The notes: generated by a model not told the origin, from the sequence alone. Positions 27,300 to 36,421 are shown, counted from the first letter of the stretch. The stretch is DNA of 64,000 bases from JAJZVS01 sp963708095 (GCA_963708095.1 OY970182.1:4712001-4776000), one strand, 5' to 3'. A program made the numbers and translations.

Positions 27300-28259
27300 A
27301 TGAGTTTTCGCCGCCTGCTTGCCCTGTGCGCCGGCGTGTTGCCGGCGAGCCTGGTCGCCGTGGTCCTGTTCCTGGCCATCTATTCCTGGCCGGCGGTGCG
27401 CTTCAATGGCCTCGGGTTCGTCGTCCGTACCACCTGGAACCTCGGCAACACCTACGGCGACCCGATCGTCCGCGGCGGGGTCGCGCAGCTGCCCGGGGCG
27501 CAGTACGGCATTCTGTTCCTGATCGTCGGGACCTTGCTGTCCACCCTGATCGCGCTGCTGCTCGCGGTGCCGACCGGGGTAGGGGCGGCGATCTTCCTTG
27601 CCGAGGCGGTGCCGGGGCGGCTGCGCCTGTGGCTGTCCTTTCTGGTCGAGCTGCTGGCCGCGGTGCCGTCGGTGGTGTTCGGCCTCTGGGGCTACGCGGT
27701 GCTGATCCCGCTGCTCGGCGGGCACGTCTTCCCGGTGCTGGGGCGGGTATTGGGCTGGATCCCGATCTTCGCGCCGCCCTACGGCAGCGGCTACGGGCTG
27801 CTCACCGCCGGCATCGTGCTGTCGCTGATGATCGTGCCGCTGATCGCGGCGACGCTGCGCGATGCGATCCTCGCCGAGCCGATGGTGGTGCGCGAGGCTG
27901 CCGCCGCGCTCGGCGCCACAAGGTTCGAGACGGTGTGGAAAGTGGTGCTGCCCGGGGTGCGCAAGATCCTGATCGGCGTCACCATTCTCGCCACCGGTCG
28001 CGCGCTGGGGGAGACGATGGCGGTACTGATGGTGAGCGGCAACGCGCTCAATTACCTGCCGGGGAATATCTACTCGCCGATTTCGACGATGGCCGCCTTT
28101 ATCGTCTCCCAGCTCGATAGCGCGTTGCAGGACCCGACGGGGCTGGCGGTGCGCTCGCTGGCGGAAGTGGCGCTGGTGCTGTCGATCATTTCGGTTGGCG
28201 TGAACGCGATCGCGCGCCTGGTGCTATACCGCTCCGGCCTGAAGGGGGCGCGGGTATGA
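27300..28259 (+). CDS. pstC: Phosphate ABC transporter permease PstC
   Basis: A 319-residue inner-membrane permease with six or so hydrophobic segments. The binding-protein-dependent transport motif is EAAAALGATRFETVWKVVLPG near residues 200-220, where the ATPase would dock, followed by GVTILATGRALGETMAVLMV, typical of PstC. The ATG at 27300 is preceded by GGGGTG. Its last four bases overlap the pstA start (ATGA at 28256-28259), so the two permease subunits are coupled. Confidence 0.94.
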   Translation: MSFRRLLALCAGVLPASLVAVVLFLAIYSWPAVRFNGLGFVVRTTWNLGNTYGDPIVRGGVAQLPGAQYGILFLIVGTLLSTLIALLLAVPTGVGAAIFLAEAVPGRLRLWLSFLVELLAAVPSVVFGLWGYAVLIPLLGGHVFPVLGRVLGWIPIFAPPYGSGYGLLTAGIVLSLMIVPLIAATLRDAILAEPMVVREAAAALGATRFETVWKVVLPGVRKILIGVTILATGRALGETMAVLMVSGNALNYLPGNIYSPISTMAAFIVSQLDSALQDPTGLAVRSLAEVALVLSIISVGVNAIARLVLYRSGLKGARV

Positions 28260-29155
28260 GCGCGACCACTGCCGGCCTCGTGCTGCCGGCGCGCGACGAT
28301 CCGGCGCGGCTGGCCCGGCTGCGGCGGCGTCGGGTCGGCGCGGTCACCGGGTGGGTGCTGTGCGCGATCGCTTTCGGGCTGCTCGGGATCGCGATGGGCT
28401 GGATCCTGCTGATGGTGCTGATCCGCGGGCTTTCGGCGCTGACCCCCACCGTCTTCACCGAGGTCACCCAGGGCACCGGCGGCGGGCTGCTGAACGCGAT
28501 CGAGGGCACGGTGGTGATCGGCGTCGGCTCGATGCTGCTCGCGGTGCCGTTCGGGGTCGCGGCGGGGCTCTATACGGCGCAGTTCAGCCATACGGCGTTC
28601 GCGCGCGTGATCCGCTTCCTGGCCGACGTGCTGGTGGGGGTGCCGTCGATCGTGCTGGGGTATTTCGGTTACATTACCATGGTGGAATGGTTGGGTTGGA
28701 ACTTTTCGCTCGCCGCCGCCTGCATCACGATCGCCATCCTGTGTCTGCCGTATATCTGCCGCACGACAGAACTGGCGCTGGGCCAGGTGCCGGCCGCGAT
28801 GCAGGAGGCGGCCTATGCGCTCGGCACCGGGGAGGCGCGGGTGGCGTGGCGGATTTCGTTGCCGATGGCGATGCCGGGGATCCTGACCGGGATCCTGCTG
28901 GCGTTCGCGATCTCGATCGGGGAGACGGCGCCGCTGCTCTATACCGCCGGCTGGTCATCGTATCTGTGGACCGGGCAGATCATCCATTCGCCGGTGGGGT
29001 ACCTGACCTACGCAATCTGGGCGTTCATCAACGAACCGTTCGCCGCCGCCAATGCGCTCGCGTATGCCGCGGCATTCCTGGTGACGTTCCTGGTGCTGCT
29101 GATCAGCATCGGCGCGCGGCTCGTGCTGTTGCGCCGGCAGGGCGGAGGCCGCTGA
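28256..29155 (+). CDS. pstA: Phosphate ABC transporter permease PstA
   Basis: A 299-residue inner-membrane protein with about six hydrophobic segments. PstA hallmarks are GGLLNAIEGTVVIGVGSML, VPSIVLGYFGY, the EAA-like MQEAAYALGTGEARVAWRIS, and the ISIGETAPLLYTAGWSS segment. It pairs with PstC. The expected next gene, the ATPase pstB, is absent: an SDR follows after 75 bases. The importer must therefore borrow an ATPase encoded elsewhere, or pstB has been displaced from the operon. Confidence 0.94.
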   Translation: MSATTAGLVLPARDDPARLARLRRRRVGAVTGWVLCAIAFGLLGIAMGWILLMVLIRGLSALTPTVFTEVTQGTGGGLLNAIEGTVVIGVGSMLLAVPFGVAAGLYTAQFSHTAFARVIRFLADVLVGVPSIVLGYFGYITMVEWLGWNFSLAAACITIAILCLPYICRTTELALGQVPAAMQEAAYALGTGEARVAWRISLPMAMPGILTGILLAFAISIGETAPLLYTAGWSSYLWTGQIIHSPVGYLTYAIWAFINEPFAAANALAYAAAFLVTFLVLLISIGARLVLLRRQGGGR

Positions 29156-29171
29156 GGCGGCGGGCCCGGGG

Positions 29172-29201
29172 TTCTGTGCCAGCCTGGAATTCTGTGCCAG
29201 C
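29172..29201 (+). repeat. 12-bp direct repeat upstream of the SDR gene
   Basis: TTCTGTGCCAGC occurs at 29172-29183 and again at 29190-29201, 18 bases apart, between pstA and the SDR gene. It may be a duplicated regulatory site or simply a short duplication. Confidence 0.6.
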
Positions 29202-29230
29202 ATCGACGGATGCGGCACGGGAGGACGGGC

Positions 29231-29980
29231 ATGACGGGGAAAAATCTCGCCGGGAAGGTGGCGGTGGTCACTGGTGGCAGCAACGGGATCGGCGCGGCGA
29301 GCGTGCGCGCGCTGGCGGAAGCCGGGGCACAGGTTGCTATTCTGTATCGATCCGGAGAGGCACGGGCGCAGGCCCTGTGTGCCACGCTGCCGGGCGAGGG
29401 GCACCGGGCGCTGGCGGTCGATATCACAGACCCTGCCTCGGTGCGGGCGATGGAAGCTGCGGTGCGCGACGCCTACGGTCGGGTCGACGTGCTGGTGAAT
29501 TCGGCCGGTGTGACGCAGCCGATCCCGCACGCCGACCTCGAAACGTTGGACGAGGCGCTGTTCGACCAGATCCTGATCGCCAACGCCCGTGGCCCCTATT
29601 CGGTGATCCGCGCGCTGCTGCCGCTGCTGCGGGCCGGGGCGCCTGCGGTGGTGGTGAACATCTCCTCGGTCGCGGCGCTGAACGGGGCGGGGAGCAACAT
29701 TGCCTACGGCGCGGCCAAGGCGGCGCTGGAGACGATGTCGATGTCGCTCGCCCGCGTGCTGGGGCCGGACGTGCGGGTGATGTGCGTGGCACCCGGGCCG
29801 GTCGCGACGGATTTCGTCGCCGGGCGCGGGCGGGAGGCGTTGGAGAAGCTCGCCGCCGCCACGCCGCTGAAGATGGTCGTGGAGGCGGAGGACGTGGCGC
29901 AGGCAGTGATGGCCTGCGTGCTGCACCTGCCGGCCAGCACCGGATCGCGGATTATTGTGGATGGTGGGCGGATGCTGTGA
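29231..29980 (+). CDS. SDR-family oxidoreductase
   Basis: A 249-residue classical SDR. The cofactor motif is TGGSNGIGAASV near residues 14-21, NSAGVT gives the NNAG element, and VVNISSVAALNG with YGAAKAAL supplies Ser, Tyr and Lys. The C-terminal GSRIIVDGGRML is typical of the FabG-like subfamily. ATG at 29231 is chosen because the domain begins six codons later. Its 3' end overlaps the converging glycosyltransferase gene by 29 bases. It is not obviously linked to phosphate uptake. Confidence 0.9.
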   Translation: MTGKNLAGKVAVVTGGSNGIGAASVRALAEAGAQVAILYRSGEARAQALCATLPGEGHRALAVDITDPASVRAMEAAVRDAYGRVDVLVNSAGVTQPIPHADLETLDEALFDQILIANARGPYSVIRALLPLLRAGAPAVVVNISSVAALNGAGSNIAYGAAKAALETMSMSLARVLGPDVRVMCVAPGPVATDFVAGRGREALEKLAAATPLKMVVEAEDVAQAVMACVLHLPASTGSRIIVDGGRML

Positions 29981-30956
29981 GCCGCGCCCGCGCGGTGCCG
30001 CCGGCCAGGAGCAGGCGGGCCAGCCGGGAGCGCGGCGCCGCGGGCAGGGCAGCTACCGCCTGCTTGATCCGCCCGCTGACCGAGCGCCCGCCTGCGGGCA
30101 GCACGGCCGCGATCTTCCCTACCAATCGGTAGTCGCCGGCGGCGAAGGCGCCCGCCAGTGCCTGCTCCCGCCGCAGGTGGATGCTGGCGCGGATCCTGGG
30201 TGCGTGGGGCGCGAGCGCGGGATGGCTGGCCAGGACGCATTCCAGCACCTCGGCCTCCCCCAGGGCCGTGGCGATATCGTTGCCTGAGATATTGGCCGCG
30301 TGTTTGCGGATGCCAACCAGAGGGGTGTGCAGGATACCGAGCGGGGCGTGTTCGGCGAGACGGAGCCCGGTGGCGAAATCGCCGCTGAGCCGGCGGCCGA
30401 CGGACGTGTCCCACCCGCCGACCGAACGGAACCACGCCCGGCGCGCGACCAGGCAGGAGGGGAAGAAGGGCTGGAAGCCGATCAGCCGTTCGGCGACCGG
30501 GCGGTGGAACACGCCGAAGCCGGGGGCGAGGGGGCGCAGCCCGTCCCAGAACCCGGCGGGCGCGTCGGCGAATTTGGTGGCCTCGCCCCAGCGGTCGTTC
30601 TGGACCAGGACGAAATCGCCGAAAGCGGCCGTGAGTGCGGGCTCGGCCTGCCAGAGGCGGGCCATCTCCGCCAGAAAGCCGGGGCGCCAGAGGTCGTCGC
30701 TGTCGCAGAAGGCGACGAAATCGCCCGTGGCGGCATCCATGCCTACATTACGGGCCACCAGGTCGCCGCCGTTGGGCACGCGGATGGTGCGGATTTCGGG
30801 GGCAAGGGCGGCCAGCAGGGACGGGGTGGAATCGGTGGATCCGTCATCGATGACGATGATCTCGGCGGGGGGGAGGGTCTGGGCGCGGATTGCGGCCAGG
30901 GTGTGGGGCAGAAGATCGGCGCGGTTGTAGGTGGGGATGATGACGGAGACGTGCAT
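29952..30956 (-). CDS. Family 2 glycosyltransferase
   Basis: A 334-residue GT2 enzyme. HVSVIIPTYNRADLLPHTLA and IIVIDDGSTDSTPSLL form the nucleotide-binding half; VAFCDSDDLWRPGFL carries the DxD metal site, and the acceptor half includes the FFPSCLVARRAWF loop. The ATG at 30956 places the domain at the very start; an extension of the frame to 31067 would run into the paired palindromes at 31051-31083. It is divergently arranged with the methyltransferase at 31332, and the two probably belong to one glycan locus. Confidence 0.9.
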   Translation of the reverse strand: MHVSVIIPTYNRADLLPHTLAAIRAQTLPPAEIIVIDDGSTDSTPSLLAALAPEIRTIRVPNGGDLVARNVGMDAATGDFVAFCDSDDLWRPGFLAEMARLWQAEPALTAAFGDFVLVQNDRWGEATKFADAPAGFWDGLRPLAPGFGVFHRPVAERLIGFQPFFPSCLVARRAWFRSVGGWDTSVGRRLSGDFATGLRLAEHAPLGILHTPLVGIRKHAANISGNDIATALGEAEVLECVLASHPALAPHAPRIRASIHLRREQALAGAFAAGDYRLVGKIAAVLPAGGRSVSGRIKQAVAALPAAPRSRLARLLLAGGTARARLTASAHHPQ

Positions 30957-31331
30957 CCTGGGGCGGGCGGTTCCTGGGTGGGCCGGGGACGCATAGCACG
31001 GGCGGGGGCGTTGGGGGAGGAGGGTTTTTTCCGAGGAAGTGTTCCCTGATTGTTCGATATCGAACATTGCTTCACGTGAAGCATAATGAAGAAAGGGTTA
31101 CGGCCCGTCTCGCACCGCGGGATTCGGAGCGGGCGGTGCCGGTGGCGGTGGAAGACGCGCGCGGGTAAGGCCATGCGCGGCGGAAGCCTCCGCCCGCGGC
31201 GAGGGGCGCGTCCGCGGCCACGGGATAGCGGGCGTGCTCAAGGCCGTGTTAACTTTCTCCAGAGCGAGACGGTGGTCTGGTCTGCGGCCGCGTTACCTGT
31301 GTATCACCGATCGCAGGAGTTCGGAGTTTGA
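30957..31331. other. Divergent gap with paired palindromes
   Basis: A 375-base gap between the leftward glycosyltransferase and the rightward methyltransferase genes. It contains the two palindromes at 31051-31083 and a T-run at 31025-31030; the remainder is GC-rich with no gene that I can support. Promoters for both flanking genes should lie here. Confidence 0.5.
31051..31083. promoter_or_regulatory. Two abutting 16-bp perfect palindromes, one parS-like
   Basis: TGTTCGATATCGAACA (31051-31066) and TGCTTCACGTGAAGCA (31068-31083) are both perfect palindromes, separated by one base. The second matches the bacterial parS consensus TGTTTCACGTGAAACA at 14 of 16 positions, including the whole TTCACGTGAA core; the first shares only the outer TGTT and AACA. 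ParB binding is an inference, and no parA or parB gene is nearby. Alternatively they are operators for the divergent glycan genes. Confidence 0.6.
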
Positions 31332-32180
31332 ATGAGCGATCGATCTCTCATCGATACCTACCTCGTCGCAGGCCAGTTCCGGGTCGAAGGGTGGCTTGAT
31401 CCCTACAGCGCCGACTTCGTTCGCGCGATTGCGGATATCCAACGAGGGGCGGACCTCGGTGGTGCCGCAGGGGAGATAGGGGTACATCATGGGAAGCTGT
31501 TCCTGGTGCTGATGCTCACCCGGGCGCCGGGCGAGGCGGCATTCGCAATAGATGTTTTCGAGGATCAGAAGCAAAATCTGGACGGCTCCGGCATGGGCGA
31601 CCGGGCTGCATTCGAGCGTAACCTCCGGCGTTGGGGGGAGGGAGCCGATGATATTCGCGTAATTCCGGCTTCCTCGCTGTCGCTGCAGCCGGATGACATC
31701 CTCCGCCCGTGCGGCAGGGTCCGCCTGGCGTCGATAGACGGGGGCCATACCGCCGAATGCGTCCGCAACGATCTACGCCTGATCGAAGCCACGCTGACCG
31801 ATGACGGCGTTATCGTCCTCGATGACTATTTCAACCCGGAGTGGCCGGGGGTTTCCACCGGCGTTGCCGAGTATCTCCTGCGTGGCGAAGGCGCGCTCCG
31901 CCCTTTCGCGATCAGTCCGAACAAGGTGTACTTCTGCTTCCCGCCTCGCGCTGCCTTCTATCGTTCGATGATCGCTTCCTTTGGCGGGTTCAACAGGTCG
32001 AAATCCAGCGTCCTGTTCGGCAGCGACGTCGACGTCTACGTCGGGCCGCCGGCTCCCCCCGCCCTCGCCGTCTACGTGAAGGAAAAGCTCAGACGGACCC
32101 GCCTGGCGCCCGGCCTCTTTGTCGTGAAAGAGTGGCTTCGCTCCGGTCGTCGGGCACGCCGACGGTCACGGGGTATTTGA
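31332..32180 (+). CDS. Class I SAM-dependent methyltransferase (Methyltransf_24 type)
   Basis: A 282-residue protein with a SAM-binding Rossmann domain: AAGEIGVHHGKLFLVLM is the glycine-rich loop, AFAIDVFEDQKQNLD follows strand 2, and LASIDGGHTAECVRNDLRL with VIVLDDYFNPEWPGVSTG match the Methyltransf_24 group, which includes sugar and glycan methyltransferases. The C-terminal 60 residues are basic (KEKLRRTRLAPGL). It begins a rightward run with the flippase and a glycosyltransferase, and probably methylates the glycan or its lipid-linked intermediate. Confidence 0.85.
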   Translation: MSDRSLIDTYLVAGQFRVEGWLDPYSADFVRAIADIQRGADLGGAAGEIGVHHGKLFLVLMLTRAPGEAAFAIDVFEDQKQNLDGSGMGDRAAFERNLRRWGEGADDIRVIPASSLSLQPDDILRPCGRVRLASIDGGHTAECVRNDLRLIEATLTDDGVIVLDDYFNPEWPGVSTGVAEYLLRGEGALRPFAISPNKVYFCFPPRAAFYRSMIASFGGFNRSKSSVLFGSDVDVYVGPPAPPALAVYVKEKLRRTRLAPGLFVVKEWLRSGRRARRRSRGI

Positions 32181-32221
32181 ATTGATTTCCTTGCGTGCCT
32201 GCGCCACACGCGCGTCCGCCC

Positions 32222-33748
32222 ATGCCTGCCGCTGACTCCGTCTCCATCGGCCGCAAGACGCTCGTCGGCGCCGGCTGGATCATGGCGTGGCGGATCACGG
32301 CGCGCGCGCTGGGCTTCGCAAATACCCTGGTTCTCGCCCGGCTGTTGATCCCGGCCGACTTCGGCCTGGTGGCGATGGCGACCGCGATCGCCGGCATTTT
32401 CGAGAGCCTTTCGCAATTCTCGGTGCAGGACGCATTGGTACGCCGGATCGAGGACGACACCCGGCTGCACGACTGCGCCTTCACGATCCAGGCCGGCCGC
32501 GCGGTGGTTACGGCGGCGGTCATGGCCTTCGCTGCGCCGCTCGCGGCAGGCTGGTTTTCGCAGCCGCGATTGACGCCGATGGTGCTTGTCCTCGCGGTCC
32601 TCATGGCGATCAGCGGACTGGAGAACATCGGCACCGTCGAGTTCCAGCGGCAGATGCAGTTCGGCGTGTTCTTTCGTATCCTTGTCATTCCGCGGGTGCT
32701 TCAGGTGGCCGCGACGGTGCTCGCGGCCTGGTACACGCGGAGCTACTGGGCCCTGCTGGTCGGCATGGCCGTGCAGCAGCTGAGCAGGATTGTCGTCACC
32801 TATCTCATCCATCCCTACCGGCCGCGCCTGTCCCTGGTGGGGTGGCGAGAGCTCGCCGGCTTTTCCTTTTGGCTGTGGACTGCCGGCATGGCGGGGATGG
32901 TCTGGGACCGCGCCGACACGCTGATCGTCGGACGCTTTTTCGGCTCGGCAACCCTGGGCCTGTATACGATCGGCATTCAGGTCGCCATCATTCCGGTCGT
33001 GGAGATCGTTGCCCCCATTGCAAGCGTGCTCATTGCGGGGTTTGCGTTGTCCCAACGATCGGGGGGAAGTGCCACCAGAAACGCCTTTCCGCTCGCGGGC
33101 GCGCTTCTCCTCGGCGTCATCCCGATGGCGCTCACCCTGTCTGCGGGGGCGCAGAACGTCGTCCTTCTTCTGCTGGGCGCGAAATGGGCGGCGGCACGCC
33201 CGCTGGTCGAGATCGCGGCGGGCATCTGCGTCTTTTCGCCCATCAGCTATATTTGTATGGCTGTCCTGGTGACGATCGGGCAGGTGCGGCGACAGTTCTT
33301 CGCGATTGCCGTCGCGGCGGGGGTGAGGGTTGTCGTGCTCTACCTGGCGGCGCGCTCCTACGACCTGGACATAGTGGCCGTTGCGAATGTGTTCGCCTCC
33401 TGCGTCGAGGCGCTTCTCTTTTTGCGGCAACTGCGCATCGCGGGATACGCCCGCTTGCGGGCGAGCGCCCCCGGATTGCTCCGCATTGCCGTTGCGGGCG
33501 GCGTGGCGGCGATCGTCCTGGCGCAGGTCGGCGGTGCCTGGGGGGCTGCCGGCGGAGTCGCTCTTGCCGGCGCGCCCGTGCTGGGGAACCTGCTCGAGCT
33601 GGTGCTGCTTGCGGTGGTGGCGGCTGGGACGTTCGGCGGGAGCGTGGTATCGCTCTGGTTGGCGAGCGGCCGGCCCGAGGGGCCGGAGCGCATCGTGTTC
33701 AGGCTTGCGAACGAGGCGATCCGCCCGAAACTTCGGTCGGCGGCCTAG
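32222..33748 (+). CDS. Polysaccharide flippase (MOP superfamily, WzxC-like)
   Basis: About 508 residues with 12-14 hydrophobic segments, the pattern of lipid-linked oligosaccharide exporters. GWIMAWRITARALGFANTLV, LARLLIPADFGLVAMATAIA, FESLSQFSVQDALVRR and WDRADTLIVGRFFGSATLGLY are typical of the Polysacc_synt family. It moves undecaprenyl-linked repeat units to the periplasmic face. ATG at 32222 is chosen; a GTG at 32195 is a longer alternative. It lies between a methyltransferase and a GT4 enzyme, as in Wzx/Wzy loci, but no Wzy polymerase or ligase is seen here. Confidence 0.9.
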   Translation: MPAADSVSIGRKTLVGAGWIMAWRITARALGFANTLVLARLLIPADFGLVAMATAIAGIFESLSQFSVQDALVRRIEDDTRLHDCAFTIQAGRAVVTAAVMAFAAPLAAGWFSQPRLTPMVLVLAVLMAISGLENIGTVEFQRQMQFGVFFRILVIPRVLQVAATVLAAWYTRSYWALLVGMAVQQLSRIVVTYLIHPYRPRLSLVGWRELAGFSFWLWTAGMAGMVWDRADTLIVGRFFGSATLGLYTIGIQVAIIPVVEIVAPIASVLIAGFALSQRSGGSATRNAFPLAGALLLGVIPMALTLSAGAQNVVLLLLGAKWAAARPLVEIAAGICVFSPISYICMAVLVTIGQVRRQFFAIAVAAGVRVVVLYLAARSYDLDIVAVANVFASCVEALLFLRQLRIAGYARLRASAPGLLRIAVAGGVAAIVLAQVGGAWGAAGGVALAGAPVLGNLLELVLLAVVAAGTFGGSVVSLWLASGRPEGPERIVFRLANEAIRPKLRSAA

Positions 33749-33845
33749 CCGTGTCTCGGCGGCAAGACGGGCGGGATGGCAACGGCGGGTTGTTTGCGCT
33801 TCCGCAAGTCTTCCGGTAGGGAAAGTCGTCACCGGAGGGAGCGGC

Positions 33846-35072
33846 ATGAGGACGCTTGTCATCACCGGGTCCGACCCGATCGTCCCCGGATACGACGTAT
33901 CCGGGCTAGGACAGCGCTTCTCCATGTTCATGCGGGCGCTGGCCGGCGTATCGGAGCGGATCGACCTCCTGCACATGGTCCCTCCGCACTTGTTCGACCG
34001 CTTCCGGGACCCGGAGGCATTGGCGCGGGGTCAGTCCGAACAATGGGGCGTTCCGGTGACGATCGAGCTGGTGCCGGTGCGGCAGCCGCCGAAAACCTTC
34101 TGGTCCCACTACGGCGCGGGCATTCTGTCGATTTACGGCCATCCTTTTTTTCACGGCCCGACCGAACCGCTGCCCGTTGCGGCGGTGGCACGGCATGTTG
34201 CCCGCAACCCGGACCTTGTGTTCGCACACCGGCTGGGGCCGATGTGCAGCTTGCTGCGAACCGGGCTGCCGCATCGGAATATCGTCTTCGATCTGGACGA
34301 CATCGAGCACCGGGTGCAGGCACGGCACGCCCTGGCGCCCCCATGGCGGCCGGGGAGCGCCCTTTATTTGGGTCAGGTGCCCGCGATCCGACACGCGGAG
34401 CGGCGGGCGATCCGGGCGTCCCGCGCGGTCTTCGTCTGCTCCGAGTTGGACCGGGCCTATCTGTGCCGGCTTGGTTGGGGCCGCAATGTGACCGTCATCC
34501 CGAATGCCGTCCGGCTTCCCCGCGACGAGGGGGAGTTGGTCGCCTCTCCTACCATGCTGTTCCTTGGTAATCTGGGGTACCCGCCGAATGCCGCCGCCGC
34601 GGAGCGTCTGGCCACCCGTATCTGGCCTTTGGTTCACAAAGCTCGCCCGGACGCCACCCTTCTCATCGCGGGCAAGTGGCACGAGTTGATTCCCAGTTCC
34701 CGGCATCCGCCCGCAGGTGTGCAGTACCTCGGGTTCGTGCCGGACCTTGACCGGCTGTACGCGGGCGCGCGCGTGGTGTGCTGCCCGATAGATGTCGGCG
34801 GGGGGACCCGAATCAAGTTGATCGAGGCGGCAGCCTACGGGAAGCCGATCGTTTCGACTGCCGTGGGGGCGGAGGGTCTGGGGTTGCAGGACGGCGTGCA
34901 CGCCTTGATCCGGGACAGCGACCAGGCGTTCGCGGAGGCCTGTCTACAACTTCTCGAGAAGGACGAACTCTGCAGAAGACTTCGCGATGCCGCCCGTGCC
35001 AAAGCTGAAGCCGACTACGGAGCCGATGAAATCGAGGGATCCATCAGGAAGCTGATGCTGACACCTGCTTGA
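33846..35072 (+). CDS. Family 4 glycosyltransferase
   Basis: A 408-residue GT-B fold enzyme. The N-terminal acceptor half starts RTLVITGSDPIVPGYDVSGL; IVFDLDDIEHRVQARHAL and RNVTVIPNAVRLP mark the middle; the C-terminal donor half has MLFLGNLGYPPNAAAAERL, ATLLIAGKW, and VVCCPIDVGGGTRIKLIEAA, YGKPIVSTAVGAEGL. The layout resembles the TIGR03087-like gene at 24657. Its ATG at 33846 has GGAGG eight bases before it. It probably adds a sugar to the lipid-linked unit exported by the upstream flippase. Confidence 0.9.
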   Translation: MRTLVITGSDPIVPGYDVSGLGQRFSMFMRALAGVSERIDLLHMVPPHLFDRFRDPEALARGQSEQWGVPVTIELVPVRQPPKTFWSHYGAGILSIYGHPFFHGPTEPLPVAAVARHVARNPDLVFAHRLGPMCSLLRTGLPHRNIVFDLDDIEHRVQARHALAPPWRPGSALYLGQVPAIRHAERRAIRASRAVFVCSELDRAYLCRLGWGRNVTVIPNAVRLPRDEGELVASPTMLFLGNLGYPPNAAAAERLATRIWPLVHKARPDATLLIAGKWHELIPSSRHPPAGVQYLGFVPDLDRLYAGARVVCCPIDVGGGTRIKLIEAAAYGKPIVSTAVGAEGLGLQDGVHALIRDSDQAFAEACLQLLEKDELCRRLRDAARAKAEADYGADEIEGSIRKLMLTPA

Positions 35073-35103
35073 TAGCGGCAACCATTCACTTGGCGATGCT
35101 TGC

Positions 35104-35315
35104 AGGGCAATCGGACGAACCTCCGGCGCGTCACCTCTCCCGCGCTGCGGGCTTGGGCCGCGAAGCGGACCAAGGTCGCCGTGCGCAGCACGGCGGGCGA
35201 GGGCGCGACGCACGGGACCCTCACCCGGTTCGCTACGCGAACCGGCCTCTCCCGCAAGCGGGAGAGGTGAAGGAGCTGCCGTCCGCGCCGATTTTCCGGT
35301 TCCCCCGATTGCCCT
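35104..35315. repeat. Repeat element, complete 212-bp copy with inverted ends
   Basis: AGGGCAATCGG-AC-GAACC at the left and GGTT-CCCCCGATTGCCCT at the right are terminal inverted repeats. The interior has CACCTCTCCCGC and GCGGGAGAGGTGAAG blocks and an ACCCGGTTCGC-TAC-GCGAACCGG hairpin. Other copies are at 23501-23530, 37307-37411 and 63830-63960. No coding capacity is seen, so it is MITE- or REP-like. It fills most of the gap between the GT4 and GT8 genes. Confidence 0.8.
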
Positions 35316-35366
35316 GGCGATGCTTGCCGACCCTGTTGCGCATGGGCGGGGGCTCGGAGTACCTTG

Positions 35367-36341
35367 ATGAACTTGACGTCCTCAATCAATGAGCTATCCA
35401 ATGGCGCAGGGAATGCCACCGTTGTGGTCGACCCCGCCGCGGTCCAGGTGGTGGTTGGCTGCGACGACGGTTACGCGCGCCACTTGGCTGTCATGCTGCT
35501 TTCCCTGTTCGCTTACAGCACGACCCCCTTCGTGCAGGTCCATGTACTGGTGCCGCCGGACTTCACGAGTAAAGCGCCGCTGGACCACGCGCTTGGCGAA
35601 CGTGCTGACAGGCTGACTTATCACGTGCTTGCGGACGACGTTATTCGCGGCCTGAAGCAGCGTGACGATCTTACGGCTGCGACCTATTATCGGCTTCTTA
35701 TGAGCGAAGCATTGCCACCTGAGGTAGAACGAGTTATCTATCTCGATTGCGACCTCGTGTTGCGCTACAACGTGGCGGCATTGTGGGAGATTCCGCTCGG
35801 CGACGCGATTGTCGGCGCTGTGCGGGACTGCAGCTTCATTCATAATCACATCCTCGGCTTGGCAGATGATGCGCTCTACTTTAATGCTGGTGTTCTACTC
35901 ATCGACCTAGCGCGTTGGCGCAGTGAGACGATCGGCCAGGCCGCGCTCAGCTTTGCTGCCGCCTATCCCGAGCGCCTGAGCTACAACGATCAGTGCGCGC
36001 TCAACTGGGTACTTCGTGGCAGGTGGACGCCGCTCGACCCGGTGTGGAACGTGCAAACGCAGCATTTAGGCCGCCTCACGAACGACGGTCTTGAATACTT
36101 ACGTCCACTTCCGGCGATTGCGGAGGCGGCGCGAATCGTGCATTTTAATGAACCTGGCCGTCCCTGGCGTTATATGGACACCCATCCGTTCAAATCGGAC
36201 TATTTGTCCTACAAGGCGCGCACGCCATGGCGTGATGAGCGCCCCACCGACCGCTACCCGCATAACATGGTCGTCAAAATGCTCAGGCGGCATGCGCCAA
36301 TTCTCTTGCCGGCTTATCTTTGGCTTCGTAGATATGTTTAG
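35367..36341 (+). CDS. Family 8 glycosyltransferase
   Basis: A 324-residue GT8 enzyme, the family of LPS galactosyl- and glucosyltransferases. VQVVVGCDDGYARHLAVMLL is the N-terminal nucleotide-binding strand, YLDCDLVLRYNVAALW (near residues 126-141) carries the DxD metal motif, YFNAGVLLIDLARWR and YNDQCALNW follow, and HFNEPGRPWRY closes the site. ATG at 35367 has GGAG seven bases upstream. The gene is visibly lower in GC and uses codons such as TTA, TAT and CTT more than its neighbours, and it lies just after a repeat element: signs of transfer. Confidence 0.92.
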   Translation: MNLTSSINELSNGAGNATVVVDPAAVQVVVGCDDGYARHLAVMLLSLFAYSTTPFVQVHVLVPPDFTSKAPLDHALGERADRLTYHVLADDVIRGLKQRDDLTAATYYRLLMSEALPPEVERVIYLDCDLVLRYNVAALWEIPLGDAIVGAVRDCSFIHNHILGLADDALYFNAGVLLIDLARWRSETIGQAALSFAAAYPERLSYNDQCALNWVLRGRWTPLDPVWNVQTQHLGRLTNDGLEYLRPLPAIAEAARIVHFNEPGRPWRYMDTHPFKSDYLSYKARTPWRDERPTDRYPHNMVVKMLRRHAPILLPAYLWLRRYV

Positions 36342-36421
36342 AAGAATTCTGGCTGCATGCCACCGGCTGTACCAAGCCCATAGCAGCGTATGCACGTTGC
36401 GAAGGTGGGGGAGCGAAGCGA

